Of a stretch of DNA of 35,106 bases, positions 20,644-30,795 are shown piece by piece; within the stretch, counting starts at the first letter, position 1; each line of letters opens with the position of its first letter. The position numbers and the translations under genes were made by a program. Origin of the DNA: an uncultured Pseudomonadota bacterium (GTDB lineage Bacteria > Pseudomonadota > Gammaproteobacteria > Burkholderiales > CAIKXV01); the NCBI GenBank assembly GCA_903831455.1, contig CAIKXV010000231.1, positions 1-35,106 of the forward strand, written 5' to 3'. Below the pieces are notes generated by a model. That model ran no database searches, was not told where the DNA came from, and saw nothing but the letters and a program-made list of their open reading frames with translations.

Positions 20644-22781
20644 CTGCGCCCGTGCTTCCGCTGTGGCTGAACACCAACCGGCGACTCGATCGCTGGGTGC
20701 GATTCGACGAGGACGGTCGCGCAACCATCCTCACCGGTCGCGTCGAGTACGGGCAGGGGGCGATCACCGCGCTCGCGCAGATCGCAGCCGAGGAACTGGA
20801 CCTCGATCTCGAGCAGGTGCGCATCATCGGCGGCGACACCGAACTCACGCCCGATGAAGGCCACACCTCGGGCAGTCGCTCGATGGACGAAGGCGGTACG
20901 GCCCTGCGCACGGCGTGCGCCGAGGCACGCGCGGTGCTGCTGGCCGAGGCGGCGCGCAGGCTCGATCTGCCCGTCGAACGCCTGCAGGTGGAGCAGGGGC
21001 GGATCGGGGGTGCCGACCGTACCCGCGAGATCAGCTACTGGGATCTGCCCCATCGCGAACTGCTCGCGCGCGAGGCCACCGGGCTCGTCCAGCCGAAGCC
21101 GGCGAACCGCTACACCGTGGTCGGTCGCAGCGCGCCGCGGCGGGATATCCCCGGCAAGGTGGCGGGACGGCCGACCTTCGTCGCCGACCTGGTGCAACCG
21201 GGCATGCTCCACGGGCGCGTCGTTCGACCGCCCTCGGAGGGCGCCCGTCTGCTCTCGTTCGACGAGGCGGCGATCCGCGCGCTGCCGGGCGTGGTGGCGG
21301 TGGTGCGCGACGGCGACTTCCTCGGGGTGGTCGCCGAGCGCGAGGAGCAGGCGGTCCGGGCGCGCCGCGCGGCGATCGCGGCGGCGCACTGGCAGGAGCC
21401 GGGGCTGCCCGTGGACGCCGACGGCATCCACGCGTTCCTCGAGGCGGCACAGACCACCGACACGGTCATCGTCGAGCGCCGCGACGAGGCTGCGCGTGCG
21501 CGGGGAGTGACCCGGCTTCAGGCGCAGTATGGCAAGCCCTACATCGCGCACGCGTCGATCGGTCCGTCCAGTGCGCTCGCGCGGTGGGACGCGAATCCGG
21601 ACCGGGTCGAAATCTGGACCCACAGCCAGGGGGTCTATCCGCTCGTGCGGGAGATCGCCCAGATCCTCGGCCTGCCGACCGCCTCGGTCGTCGCGCACCA
21701 TGTCGACGGGCCTGGCTGTTACGGACACAACGGCGCCGACGACGCGGCCTTCGATGCGGTGCTGCTCGCGCGCGCGGTGCCCGGGCGGCCGGTGATGCTG
21801 CAGTGGATGCGTGACGACGAGTTCGCCTGGGAGCCGCTCGGCCCGGCGATGCGCGTGAAGACGGCGGCTTCGCTCGATGCCGACGGCCGGATCGTCGACT
21901 GGCAGCTCGACCTGTGGAGCAACGGGCACAGCCAGCGCTCGGGGATGGTGAAGACCGACTACCCGAATGCCACGCTGCTGGCTGCATGGCATCTCGCGCA
22001 GCCGGTGGCACGCATGCCCCAGGGCGATCCGCTGATGGCCGGGGGCGGCGGCATGGCTCGCAATGGCGAGGTCCTGTACGACCTTCCCAACCAGAAGGTG
22101 GTTGCACACCGGGTCGAGGAACTGCCCCTGCGGGTGTCGACGCTGCGCGCGCTGGGCGCCTACGCGAACGTGTTTGCCGCCGAGTCGTTCATGGACGAGC
22201 TCGCGCAAGCCGCGGGCGAGGATCCGGTGGCCTTTCGCCTGAAGCACCTGTCCGATCCGCGCGCGCGCGCAGTCATCGAGCGCGCGGCCGACGCGTCAGG
22301 CTGGGTGCCCAATGCACCGAGCGACGGGATCCGTGGGCGTGGGATCGGCTTTGCGCGATACAAGAACGGCTACGGCTACATGGCCGTGGTCGCGCAGGTC
22401 ACCCTCGAGCCCGATTTCCGGGTGACGCGCGTCGTGGCGGCGATCGATGTCGGGCTCGCGATCAACCCCGACGGCATCATCAACCAGACCGAAGGCGGCA
22501 TCATCCAGTCGTTGAGCTGGACGCTGTGCGAGGCGGTCCGCTTCGATCGCGAACGCATCCTGTCGCGCGACTGGGAAACCTATCCGATCCTCACCTTCGC
22601 CGGCGTACCCGAGGTGGAGGTGCATCTGATCAACCGCCCCGAGGAGCCACCGCTCGGCGGTGGCGAGAACCCGACCGGCCCGACGGCCGCCGCCGTGGGC
22701 AATGCGCTCGCGCACGCGCTGGGGGTCCGCGTGCGCGACCTGCCGCTTACGCGCGAGCGGATCGTGGCGGCGATGGGTTGA
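20640..22781 (+). CDS. Molybdenum hydroxylase large subunit, molybdopterin-binding (IorB-like)
   Basis: The 713-residue catalytic subunit should hydroxylate a substrate, often an N-heterocycle or aldehyde, using water. Its N-terminus carries the segment VEYGQGAITALAQIAAEELD and GDTELTPDEGHTSGSRS. In xanthine dehydrogenases this lies far downstream, so the domain order is the permuted isoquinoline 1-oxidoreductase type. The C-terminal GGGENPTGP...AVGNALAHALG supplies the expected catalytic Glu, at about residue 676. No twin-arginine signal is seen, although many IorB proteins have one. There is no FAD subunit, c-type cytochrome, XdhC or MoCo chaperone nearby, so the electron acceptor is not encoded here. 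The gene converges on the DUF35 gene across 103 bases. Confidence 0.9.
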   Translation: MTAPVLPLWLNTNRRLDRWVRFDEDGRATILTGRVEYGQGAITALAQIAAEELDLDLEQVRIIGGDTELTPDEGHTSGSRSMDEGGTALRTACAEARAVLLAEAARRLDLPVERLQVEQGRIGGADRTREISYWDLPHRELLAREATGLVQPKPANRYTVVGRSAPRRDIPGKVAGRPTFVADLVQPGMLHGRVVRPPSEGARLLSFDEAAIRALPGVVAVVRDGDFLGVVAEREEQAVRARRAAIAAAHWQEPGLPVDADGIHAFLEAAQTTDTVIVERRDEAARARGVTRLQAQYGKPYIAHASIGPSSALARWDANPDRVEIWTHSQGVYPLVREIAQILGLPTASVVAHHVDGPGCYGHNGADDAAFDAVLLARAVPGRPVMLQWMRDDEFAWEPLGPAMRVKTAASLDADGRIVDWQLDLWSNGHSQRSGMVKTDYPNATLLAAWHLAQPVARMPQGDPLMAGGGGMARNGEVLYDLPNQKVVAHRVEELPLRVSTLRALGAYANVFAAESFMDELAQAAGEDPVAFRLKHLSDPRARAVIERAADASGWVPNAPSDGIRGRGIGFARYKNGYGYMAVVAQVTLEPDFRVTRVVAAIDVGLAINPDGIINQTEGGIIQSLSWTLCEAVRFDRERILSRDWETYPILTFAGVPEVEVHLINRPEEPPLGGGENPTGPTAAAVGNALAHALGVRVRDLPLTRERIVAAMG

Positions 22782-22884
22782 ATGGTCCGGACCGCGGGTT
22801 GCGCACCGGTGCGGGCGACGGTCGCACGGGGATGGCCGACGGATCGATGCTTCGACCCCTCGCGAACCCCGCTTCGCAGATCGC

Positions 22885-23298
22885 TCAGGCCGGCGTGAAC
22901 TTCGGCACGCCCACGCCTTCGCCGACCGTCTCGTACACCGCCCTGACCGGCAGGCCGATGCGTACTGCATCGGCGGCGCAGCCGATCACGTTGCTCATCA
23001 GGCGACCACCGTCCTCGAGCGCGACGATGGCGATCACGTAGGGCAGTTCGGCGCGGAAGGCCGGGTCGGGCGCGCGGTGCACCACGGTGTACGAGAACAC
23101 CGTGCCTCGGCCCGAAGCCTCGACCCACTCGAGCCGAGTGCAGCCGCAGCCGCACGCGGCGCGGGTGGGCGTGAAGCGCGCGCCGCAAGCAGTGCAGGCA
23201 CGCAGTCGCAGGCGGCCTTCGGCGCAGGCGGCCCAGAACGGCGCGGTCGCATCGCCCGGCGACGGAGACGGCTTGGCGGGGATAGGGGTATCGCTCAT
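22885..23298 (-). CDS. Zn-ribbon/OB-fold protein (DUF35 family), partner of the adjacent thiolase-like protein
   Basis: The 137-residue product has a rubredoxin-like zinc ribbon with Cys pairs C-x2-C (CTACG) and C-x-C (CGCGC) near residues 35-53. An OB-fold follows, with the usual G-x-V-x-SYTVVHR and PYVIAIVALEDGGRLMSN segments. DUF35 proteins bind acyl-CoA and pair with thiolase-fold partners, for example ChsH2-DUF35 with the aldolase Ltp2 in steroid side-chain degradation. The thiolase-like gene lies 10 bases upstream, which supports a complex. It is the last gene of the minus-strand operon. Confidence 0.9.
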   Translation of the reverse strand: MSDTPIPAKPSPSPGDATAPFWAACAEGRLRLRACTACGARFTPTRAACGCGCTRLEWVEASGRGTVFSYTVVHRAPDPAFRAELPYVIAIVALEDGGRLMSNVIGCAADAVRIGLPVRAVYETVGEGVGVPKFTPA

Positions 23299-23308
23299 GC
23301 GCGTCTCC

Positions 23309-24463
23309 TCACTTGCCCAGGATCATGGTGACGGCCAGCGCCATCGGGCCACCGATGCCGTGCGCGAGGGCCAGCTCGGCCCCGGCGACCTGATTGATGC
23401 CGGCATCGCCGCGCACCTGGCGCACCGCCTCGGGCAGCACGATCACGTGCGCGTTGCCCCAGGTGAGCATGCCGCCGGTGGTGTTGGTGGGAATCGATCC
23501 GCCCAGCGCGGTATCGCCGCCGGCGAACAGCGCCCCGCCGGCACCGGGCTCGCAGAACCCGAGGTCTTCCATCGCGATCAGCGCTGCGATGGTGAACGCG
23601 TCGAAGACCTGCGCGGTGTCGATGTCCGACGGCTTCACTCCCGCGATGCCGAAGGCGGCCTGCGCCGACTGGCGGGTTGCGGCCGGCGGCAGGTCGTCGA
23701 TGTCCGCGAGGTGGTAGGGCGAATGTCCCTCCCCCGCGCCGAGCAGCCGCACCACCGGCGGGCGCAGGTCGCGCGCGCGCTCGACGGTGGTGACCAGGAC
23801 CGCGCCGCCCCAGTCGGCCACCGGGCAGCAGTCGAGCGCGTGCAGGGGCGAGGCGATCATCGCCGAGCCCAGCACCTTGTCGACGGTGAGCGGATCCTTG
23901 CGCGGGGCGTGCGGCTGGCGCATCGCATGCTGGCGAGCGGCGACGGCCACCGCGGCGAGATCCTCGGGGCGACCGCCGAAGCGGTGCATCCAGCGTTGCG
24001 CCACCAGCGCGTACTTGCCGGGCACGGTCAGCCCGAACGGATCTTCCCAGTCGTCCGTCCACGGCCGCGCGGCTCGCATCGCCTGGATCTTGTCGCCCTT
24101 GAACTTCGCGCCGCGGCTGTCGCTCTCGCAGACCAGGACGGTGTGCGCGTCGCCGGCGGCGATGGCGCGTGCGGCGTACAGCACCCCCATCCCCGGCGAG
24201 GCGCCTGCGGCCTGGATCGCCATGTTGACCCGGGCCGGGATATTGAGCGCCTCGGCCACGAGGGTACTGAACATGAAGTGCGGGTCTCCCGCCGGGCTGG
24301 CGGTGATGACCCCGTCGACTTCGCGCGGGCTCACCCCCGCATCGGCCATCGCGGCCAACCCCGCTTCGACCGCGAGATCCTGGGCGGTGCGTACCTGCGT
24401 GGTGGAGATGGCCGCTTCGCCGACCCCGGCGATGGCGATCCGTCCGTACATCGACTGCGTCAT
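23309..24463 (-). CDS. Thiolase-fold protein lacking thiolase catalytic residues, possible Ltp2-like CoA aldolase
   Basis: The 384-residue product has the thiolase/SCP-x architecture, with an N-terminal half up to about 240 and the C-terminal half from about 265 (PSDIDTAQVFDAFT). The nucleophile loop reads NMAIQAAGASPG (80-91) and there is no Cys before residue 112. The NPSGG...GHP-x-G motif is replaced by NTTGGMLTWGNAH. The C-terminal CxG motif becomes HGIGGPM. All three thiolase elements are therefore gone, so Claisen chemistry is unlikely. Thiolase-fold proteins of this kind with a DUF35 partner include Ltp2-type retro-aldolases acting on beta-hydroxyacyl-CoAs. The gene is co-transcribed with the DUF35 gene and the carboxylase genes. 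Automatic naming as acetyl-CoA acetyltransferase would mislead. Confidence 0.85.
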   Translation of the reverse strand: MTQSMYGRIAIAGVGEAAISTTQVRTAQDLAVEAGLAAMADAGVSPREVDGVITASPAGDPHFMFSTLVAEALNIPARVNMAIQAAGASPGMGVLYAARAIAAGDAHTVLVCESDSRGAKFKGDKIQAMRAARPWTDDWEDPFGLTVPGKYALVAQRWMHRFGGRPEDLAAVAVAARQHAMRQPHAPRKDPLTVDKVLGSAMIASPLHALDCCPVADWGGAVLVTTVERARDLRPPVVRLLGAGEGHSPYHLADIDDLPPAATRQSAQAAFGIAGVKPSDIDTAQVFDAFTIAALIAMEDLGFCEPGAGGALFAGGDTALGGSIPTNTTGGMLTWGNAHVIVLPEAVRQVRGDAGINQVAGAELALAHGIGGPMALAVTMILGK

Positions 24464-24524
24464 GGTTGGGTGGGGTCCTGTACGAATGAGGAGGGTGAAG
24501 GAAACCGATGCGCGAGGCGCGCGC

Positions 24525-26009
24525 TCAGCGCCCGCCGCGCTCGGCGACGGCGGCTGAGCGACCCAGCGTCAGGGTGAAGCCCGGCCGGCTGATATGGACG
24601 GTGCTGCGCCCGGCGCGCCGCGACAGGGTGTCGAGGATATCGATGAGTGCATCGCCCCCGGTGTCGATCTCGTGGATCGGTCGTGACTCGGCGCGCATCC
24701 GGGCGATGTCCTCGCGCCGGAGGAGATGACGGAACAGGACCTCTTCCTCGGGAAGGTCCACCGCGTCCAGATCGCGCCGGATCTCGGCCTCCGAGCGCTG
24801 CTCGGTGACGATCGCAGCGAGTTCGCGGGCCCGCGGTCGATCGAGGATGCGTGCGCGCACGCCGGCGTCCATCAGCTGCTCGACGTCGCCGCCGAAGTGG
24901 CCGAGCGCGTAGCGGATCGTCTGGTCGGTCACCTGTGCATAGCGATCGCCGGTCATCACGTTCACGGCCGCCTGGGTGCCGACGAACTGCGACAGCGGCG
25001 TGACCATGATCGGGAAACCGAACTCCTCGCGCACCCGGACGGTCTCCTCGAGCGCGGCAGGCAGTCGATCCTCGGCACCGACCTCGCGCAGCTGGTTGCG
25101 CAGGTTGGAGATCATGCCGCCGGGCACCTGGTGGACGTATTGCGCGTAGTCGTAGGCGGCAGGCTGGCCGATCGGGAAGCCCTCCCGTTCGGCGATCTTC
25201 CGGAAGTGGGCCTCCACCGGCTGCAGCAAGGCCTCGTCCACGGGCGTCGCATAGCCCATCGCCCGCAGGTTGGCCGCGACGTTGAACACCGAGGGCAGCG
25301 ACGCGTCGTCGGCCAGCGGCGGGATCGCGGTGTTGACGATGCGGATGCCCCGGCGCACGGCCTCGAGCACGCACAGCGGCCCGAGTCCGGTCAGGCAGTG
25401 GGTGTGGATCTCGAGGGGAATGTCGCCCGCGGCCTCCCTCATCAGGGGCACCAGCTCCGCGGTGCGCTCCGGCGTGAGCAGCCCGCCGGGATCCTTCAGG
25501 CAGATGCGCCACGGCGCGAGCGCGGCGGCCGCCCGGGTCCGCGACGCGTAGTAGGCGTTGTCGTGCCGCGGGGAGATCGAGTAGGTGACGTTGATGATCG
25601 GGCGCACCCCGGCCGCTGCCGCCGCTCCGGCCCGGCGCTTCCAGACCGCCGGGTCGTTCCACGAATCCGAGACGCGCACCTCGCCGATGCCGGCTCGCGC
25701 CATCACGCGCCAGAACAGCTCGACCATCGATTGCTGGTCGGTGCCGAACAGGTTCAGCCCACCGGCGTTGATCCGCAGGGGCGTGCGCCCCCCGCGTTCG
25801 CGCAGCAGCCGCACGCGCTCGATCGGATCCTCGCGCAGGTCGCGCACGCACTTGCCGATGAACGATGGCGCGAGCACTTCGATCGCGCCAAACCCTGCGC
25901 GATCGAGCGCGTCGATCACCGGCAGCATCATGCCGGTGGTCATGTGCTCGGCCCAGAGGCTCTGCTGCCCGTCGCGAAGCGTCACGTCGACGAATTCGAT
26001 CCGTTCCAT
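24525..26009 (-). CDS. Biotin-dependent carboxyltransferase of the oxaloacetate decarboxylase alpha / PycB family
   Basis: The 494-residue product has an HMGL-like TIM barrel followed by a conserved carboxylase (PYC/OADA) domain. Expected metal-site residues are present: Asp8 in DVTLRDGQQS, the carbamylation Lys172 in CLKDPGGLL, and His202 and His204 in EIHTHC. Typical PycB/OadA proteins are near 570-600 residues with a C-terminal biotinyl domain. Here the chain ends without one, and no MKM site is seen. The carrier must be the separate protein encoded upstream. No OadB/OadG sodium pump is present. GGAG six bases before ATG 26009 favours this start over ATG 26021. Substrate could be pyruvate or another oxo- or acyl-compound. 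Confidence 0.9.
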   Translation of the reverse strand: MERIEFVDVTLRDGQQSLWAEHMTTGMMLPVIDALDRAGFGAIEVLAPSFIGKCVRDLREDPIERVRLLRERGGRTPLRINAGGLNLFGTDQQSMVELFWRVMARAGIGEVRVSDSWNDPAVWKRRAGAAAAAGVRPIINVTYSISPRHDNAYYASRTRAAAALAPWRICLKDPGGLLTPERTAELVPLMREAAGDIPLEIHTHCLTGLGPLCVLEAVRRGIRIVNTAIPPLADDASLPSVFNVAANLRAMGYATPVDEALLQPVEAHFRKIAEREGFPIGQPAAYDYAQYVHQVPGGMISNLRNQLREVGAEDRLPAALEETVRVREEFGFPIMVTPLSQFVGTQAAVNVMTGDRYAQVTDQTIRYALGHFGGDVEQLMDAGVRARILDRPRARELAAIVTEQRSEAEIRRDLDAVDLPEEEVLFRHLLRREDIARMRAESRPIHEIDTGGDALIDILDTLSRRAGRSTVHISRPGFTLTLGRSAAVAERGGR

Positions 26010-26048
26010 CCCGTTCTCCATCCGCCGTATCCCGGCGAGGCGACATGC

Positions 26049-27418
<1,370 letters not shown>

Positions 27419-27422
<4 letters not shown>

Positions 27423-27949
27423 GCGGGCCGGACCCTGAAGAGAACCTGTCCGTATTCGACCAGCGAGGCGTCCTGCGCACAGACCTGCGCGATGGTGCCG
27501 CTGACACCGGCGTGCACCGCGTTGAACATCTTCATCGCTTCGACGAGGCAGACGGTCGCGTCCGGATCGACGCGTGCGCCGACCGTCACATAGGGGGCCG
27601 CGCCCGGCTCGGGCTGCGAATAGAAGCGCCCGATCATCGGCGAGACGATGTCGACCAGCCCGGGTTCGGGCGCGGGTTCGACCGCGCTGCCCGCGGCAGG
27701 GGCGGAGGCGGGCGCAGCCACCGGTGCGGCAGCGGCGGGTGTCGGCGCGGTTGCAGCGGCCAGCGCAGGGCTGGGGGCGGGAGCCGCCGCGACGACGCCC
27801 GGAAGAACGACCCCGTCGCGGGCAACCGTGACCCGCAGGTCGCCGAGTTCGAGTTGCAGGTAGTCGAAGCTCGAGTGCTCGAGCGTCTCGATGATGCGAC
27901 CGATCCGTCGCACTTCGTCGTCGGTCAGGGGGATCTCGGGTTTGCTCAT
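27419..27949 (-). CDS. Free-standing biotin carboxyl carrier protein (AccB-like)
   Basis: The 176-residue product has an AccB-type N-terminal segment (DEVRRIGRIIETLEHSSFDY ... LGDLRVTVAR), a long Ala/Pro-rich flexible linker (about 52-96) and a C-terminal biotinyl domain. The biotin attachment site is Lys140 in EAMKM. It can swing between the biotin carboxylase and carboxyltransferase encoded just downstream. The start at 27949 has AGGAG about 11 bases upstream. The overlap with the carboxylase gene indicates coupled synthesis. Confidence 0.92.
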
Positions 27950-28063
27950 GACCGGGTCATCTCCTGCAGGCAGTCGGTCGATCGTTGCGGCCCCGCGAGG
28001 TACTGCATGCGATCGGGGCCGGAGGCTGCGCCACGCGGCGGCGCGCAAGCCGGTGCGATGGGG

Positions 28064-28756
28064 TCACCGGCGCAACACGGCGCCGCCGGCGGCACGCTCC
28101 GGGACCTCGAGTTCCGCGCACCCGGGCGCGATGCCCAGGGGCGCACCCGTGGCCGCCCGGATCTCGTCCACGCCATGGCCGGGCGCGAGGGCGCGCAGCA
28201 CGAACCCCGCAGGGGTCACGTCGACCACCGCGAGATCGGTGTACACGCGCTTGACGCAGGCGCGCGCGGTGAGCGGCGCCGTGCAGCGCTCGACGAGCTT
28301 CGGCGCGCCCTTGTTGGTGAGATGGGTCATCGCGACGTAGACGTTGCGCGCGCCCACCGCGAGATCCATCGCGCCCCCGACGCCGGGCATGGCCTCGCCA
28401 GGTACGCGCCAGTTGGCGAAGTCGCCGTTCGCGGCGACTTCGATGCCGCCGAGGATCGCGTGGGTGAGGTGTCCCCCGCGCATCATCGTGAACGACACCT
28501 GCTGGTCGAAGATCGAGGCGCCGGGCATCAGGGTGCAGAAGCCCTTGCCGGCGCTGATGAGGTCGAGGTCGACCTCGCCGGCCGCGGGGGGTGGCCCCAC
28601 GCCGAGGATGCCGTTCTCGCTGTGGAGGAAGACCTCGCGCGTGCGGTCGAGGTGGCTCGCCACCAGCACCGGCATGCCGACGCCGAGGTTCACGTAGGCG
28701 CCCTCGGGCAGGTCGCGCGCGATGCACCAGGCGATGCCCTCGCGGGTGAGGCTCAT
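28064..28756 (-). CDS. 3-oxoacid CoA-transferase subunit B
   Basis: The 230-residue beta subunit of a class I CoA-transferase (ScoB/AtoA/PcaJ/CatJ type) moves CoA from succinyl-CoA or acetyl-CoA to an acid. The opening LTREGIAWCIARDLPEGAYVNLGVGMP and the catalytic Glu in SENGILGVGP (about residues 47-56) are present, as are GGHLTHAILGG and the GAMDLAVGA block. Its ATG overlaps the stop of the subunit A gene. Subunit A is frameshifted in this sequence, so the enzyme may not be made unless the shift is an error or is bypassed. Substrate is not predictable from sequence. Confidence 0.92.
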   Translation of the reverse strand: MSLTREGIAWCIARDLPEGAYVNLGVGMPVLVASHLDRTREVFLHSENGILGVGPPPAAGEVDLDLISAGKGFCTLMPGASIFDQQVSFTMMRGGHLTHAILGGIEVAANGDFANWRVPGEAMPGVGGAMDLAVGARNVYVAMTHLTNKGAPKLVERCTAPLTARACVKRVYTDLAVVDVTPAGFVLRALAPGHGVDEIRAATGAPLGIAPGCAELEVPERAAGGAVLRR

Positions 28757-29452
28757 GCGCCCTCCTTCGGGACTTCGAGCAGCTTCGGGTGCCGGTCGAC
28801 CTCGACCACGTGGTCGACGAAGATGCCGGGCGTGTGCACCTGCTCGGGCGGTATCCCGCCGACCTCGACCATCCGGTCGACCTCGGCGATGACGACTTCG
28901 CCCGCCGTCGCCATCACCATGTTGAAGTTGCGCATCGTGCCGCGGTACATCAGGTTGCCGAGGCGATCGCCGAGGTGCCCCTTGAGGAACACGAAGTCCG
29001 CGCGCAGCGGCGTCTCGAACAGGTACTCTCGACCGTCGATCGTCCGCACCTCCTTGCCTGCGGCCAGTTCGGTGCCCGCGCCGACCGGGGGTGTAGAAGC
29101 CGCCCAGTCCGGTTCCCGCCGCGCGGATGCGCTCGACCAGGGTGCCCTGGGGCACGAGTTCGAGTTCGATCTCGCCCTTGAGATAACGATCACGGAACTG
29201 CGCGGCCGAAGGCGCGGGGAACGAGGCGACGAGCTTGCGCACCAGGCCGTCGCCGAACAGTGCGCCCAGCGCGAACGGACCGGTCCCCGCGCCGTTGCTC
29301 ACGATGGTGAGGTTGCGGGCGCCCCGCTCGCGCAACGCCTCGATCAGCCGCGCCGGCATGCCGGCGTTGCCGAAGCCGCCGAACATGAGTGTCGCGCCAT
29401 CGAAAACCCTGCCAACCGCTTCACGACAGTCGGCCACACGCTTGTCGACCAC
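28753..29452 (-). pseudogene. 3-oxoacid CoA-transferase subunit A, +1 frameshift in a C5 run
   Basis: The N-terminal part starts at GTG 29452 (GGAGG just upstream) and has DGATLMFGGFGNAGMPARLI and SNGAGTGPFALG, which include the CoA-binding elements. It reads correctly to GLGGFYTP. From there the true continuation (VGAGTELAAGKEVRTIDG through HPKLLEVPKEGA) lies in another frame. One extra base in the run of five G at 29087-29091 (C on the coding strand) explains this. With four bases the gene would encode about 232 residues, the normal length. No stop occurs in the unshifted frame, which continues straight into subunit B in frame. It is either a sequencing error, a recent mutation or a slippage site. 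Confidence 0.85.
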
Positions 29453-29524
29453 GCTGGCCTCCTCCGTGCCCGTGTTGATCGTGCTGCGGATGCGACCGGG
29501 CTTCGTCCACCCGGTCCTCGTGAC

Positions 29525-29552
29525 TTGACATGTCGCATGCACGCCGTGAAAT
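29525..29552 (+). promoter_or_regulatory. Putative sigma70 promoter for the Bug C-D-E genes
   Basis: A perfect TTGACA (29525-29530) precedes TGAAAT (29547-29552) with a 16-bp spacer. AATACT at 29550 with a 19-bp spacer is an alternative. An 8-bp palindrome GACATGTC (29527-29534) overlaps the -35 and could be an operator. It lies in the 228-base divergent gap between the CoA-transferase operon and Bug C. Confidence 0.45.
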
Positions 29553-29680
29553 ACTACACCCGTCATGTGAGACACGACCAGAGCAGGTCGAGCCGCCGCG
29601 CAGTCTCCTGCTGGCCGGCTGCAGACTCGCCACGCGGGAGACAGAACACGATGTCGAGCAGCACGATCGAGGAGCCGCGC

Positions 29681-30688
29681 ATGCCGGGCCGCGTTTGCGC
29701 GGGATCAGTCCGGGCCAGCGCCCGCCGGCGTGCCGCCGCGGTGCTGGCGCTTGCGGCATGGCCGGTGTCCGCTGCGCTCGCGCAGCCCGCAGCCTATCCC
29801 TCCAAGCCGGTCACGCTGGTGCTGCCCTTCGGCGCAGGCGGGCTGATCGACATCCAGGGCCGGCTGATCGCCGCCGGACTCTCCGCGCGGTTCGGGCAAG
29901 CCTTCGTGGCGCGCAACATGCCCGGGGCCACTGGCGCGATCGCCACCGAATACGTCGCGAGGGCGGCACCGGACGGCTATACCCTGCTGTTCGCCTCCTC
30001 GGCGCAGACCACCAGCGTGCCGCTGGTCGACAAGGTGAACTATCGGCTGGAGGACCTCGTCCCGGTCAGTGCCTCGAGCCGCAGTTCGCTGATCCTCGCG
30101 ATCAACGCGCAGGTACCGGCGCGCAACCTCCAGGAATTCATCGACTACGCGCGCGGCAATCCCGGCAAGCTCAACTACGGGTCCTCCGGCGAGGCCTCGG
30201 TCTCGCACCTGACCGGCGCGCTCTTCGGGGCTCGCGCCGGCCTCAAGCTCACGCATGTGCCCTACAAGGGCGGCGGCCAGGCGGTGACCGATCTCATGGG
30301 CGGGCAGATCCCGATGCTGTTCGGCAACTCGGGCGAGATCCTGGCCAATGCAAAGAACGAACGCATCCGGATCCTCGCCGTTTCCACCGCGAAGCGGCTT
30401 CGCCAGTTGCCGTCGGTGCCGACGGTCGGCGAAGTGCTGCCCAACTTCGAGGTGACGGCCTGGCAGGGCACGCTCGCGCCCGCCAGGACACCCCGGCCGA
30501 TCGTCGATGCGTTGTCCTCGGCGCTGCAGGCGCTATCGAAGGACCCGGCCATCATCGAGCGCATGGAGCAGTTCGGCGTCGAGGCCATCGTCACCACGCC
30601 CGAGCAGATGGCCGCGATGATCAAGGCCGAGCTTCCGGTGTACGCGGAGGCGGTGAAGGCGGCGGGTCTGGGCCGGGCCTCTCCCTGA
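29681..30688 (+). CDS. Bug/TctC-family tripartite tricarboxylate transporter substrate-binding protein (C)
   Basis: The roughly 335-residue exported receptor has a basic n-region with RRR, a hydrophobic core (AAAVLALAAWPVSAALA) and mature start near QPAAYPSKPV. Family motifs: LVLPFGAGGLIDIQGR, RNMPGATGAIATEYV, PDGYTLLFASS, THVPYKGGG and MGGQIPMLFGNSGE. GAGGAG at 29669-29674, six bases before ATG 29681, favours this start; ATG 29651 is also in frame. The usual G-x-T/S-D ligand-loop residues read GGLID, so a Leu/Ile replaces the small polar pair. It is the first of three plus-strand Bug genes and is divergent from the CoA-transferase/carboxylase operon, so it is a candidate receptor for that operon's substrate. 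Confidence 0.88.
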   Translation: MPGRVCAGSVRASARRRAAAVLALAAWPVSAALAQPAAYPSKPVTLVLPFGAGGLIDIQGRLIAAGLSARFGQAFVARNMPGATGAIATEYVARAAPDGYTLLFASSAQTTSVPLVDKVNYRLEDLVPVSASSRSSLILAINAQVPARNLQEFIDYARGNPGKLNYGSSGEASVSHLTGALFGARAGLKLTHVPYKGGGQAVTDLMGGQIPMLFGNSGEILANAKNERIRILAVSTAKRLRQLPSVPTVGEVLPNFEVTAWQGTLAPARTPRPIVDALSSALQALSKDPAIIERMEQFGVEAIVTTPEQMAAMIKAELPVYAEAVKAAGLGRASP

Positions 30689-30795
30689 GGATCCCGGTCT
30701 CGAGGGCACCCCTGCCCGCGCAGCCCCGGCCGGCGCGGGCACCAGGGGCCTTCGGGGTCGGACACATCGACGTGACCGGGATGACGGAGGTGGCG

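Noticed and set aside
22782-22884. Bidirectional terminator in the convergent gap
   Set aside because: A 12-bp palindrome (22802-22813) has no loop, and the alternative stem is only 5 bp, so it is too weak to annotate.
23309-24463. Acetyl-CoA acetyltransferase
   Set aside because: The fold fits, but all three thiolase catalytic motifs are missing.
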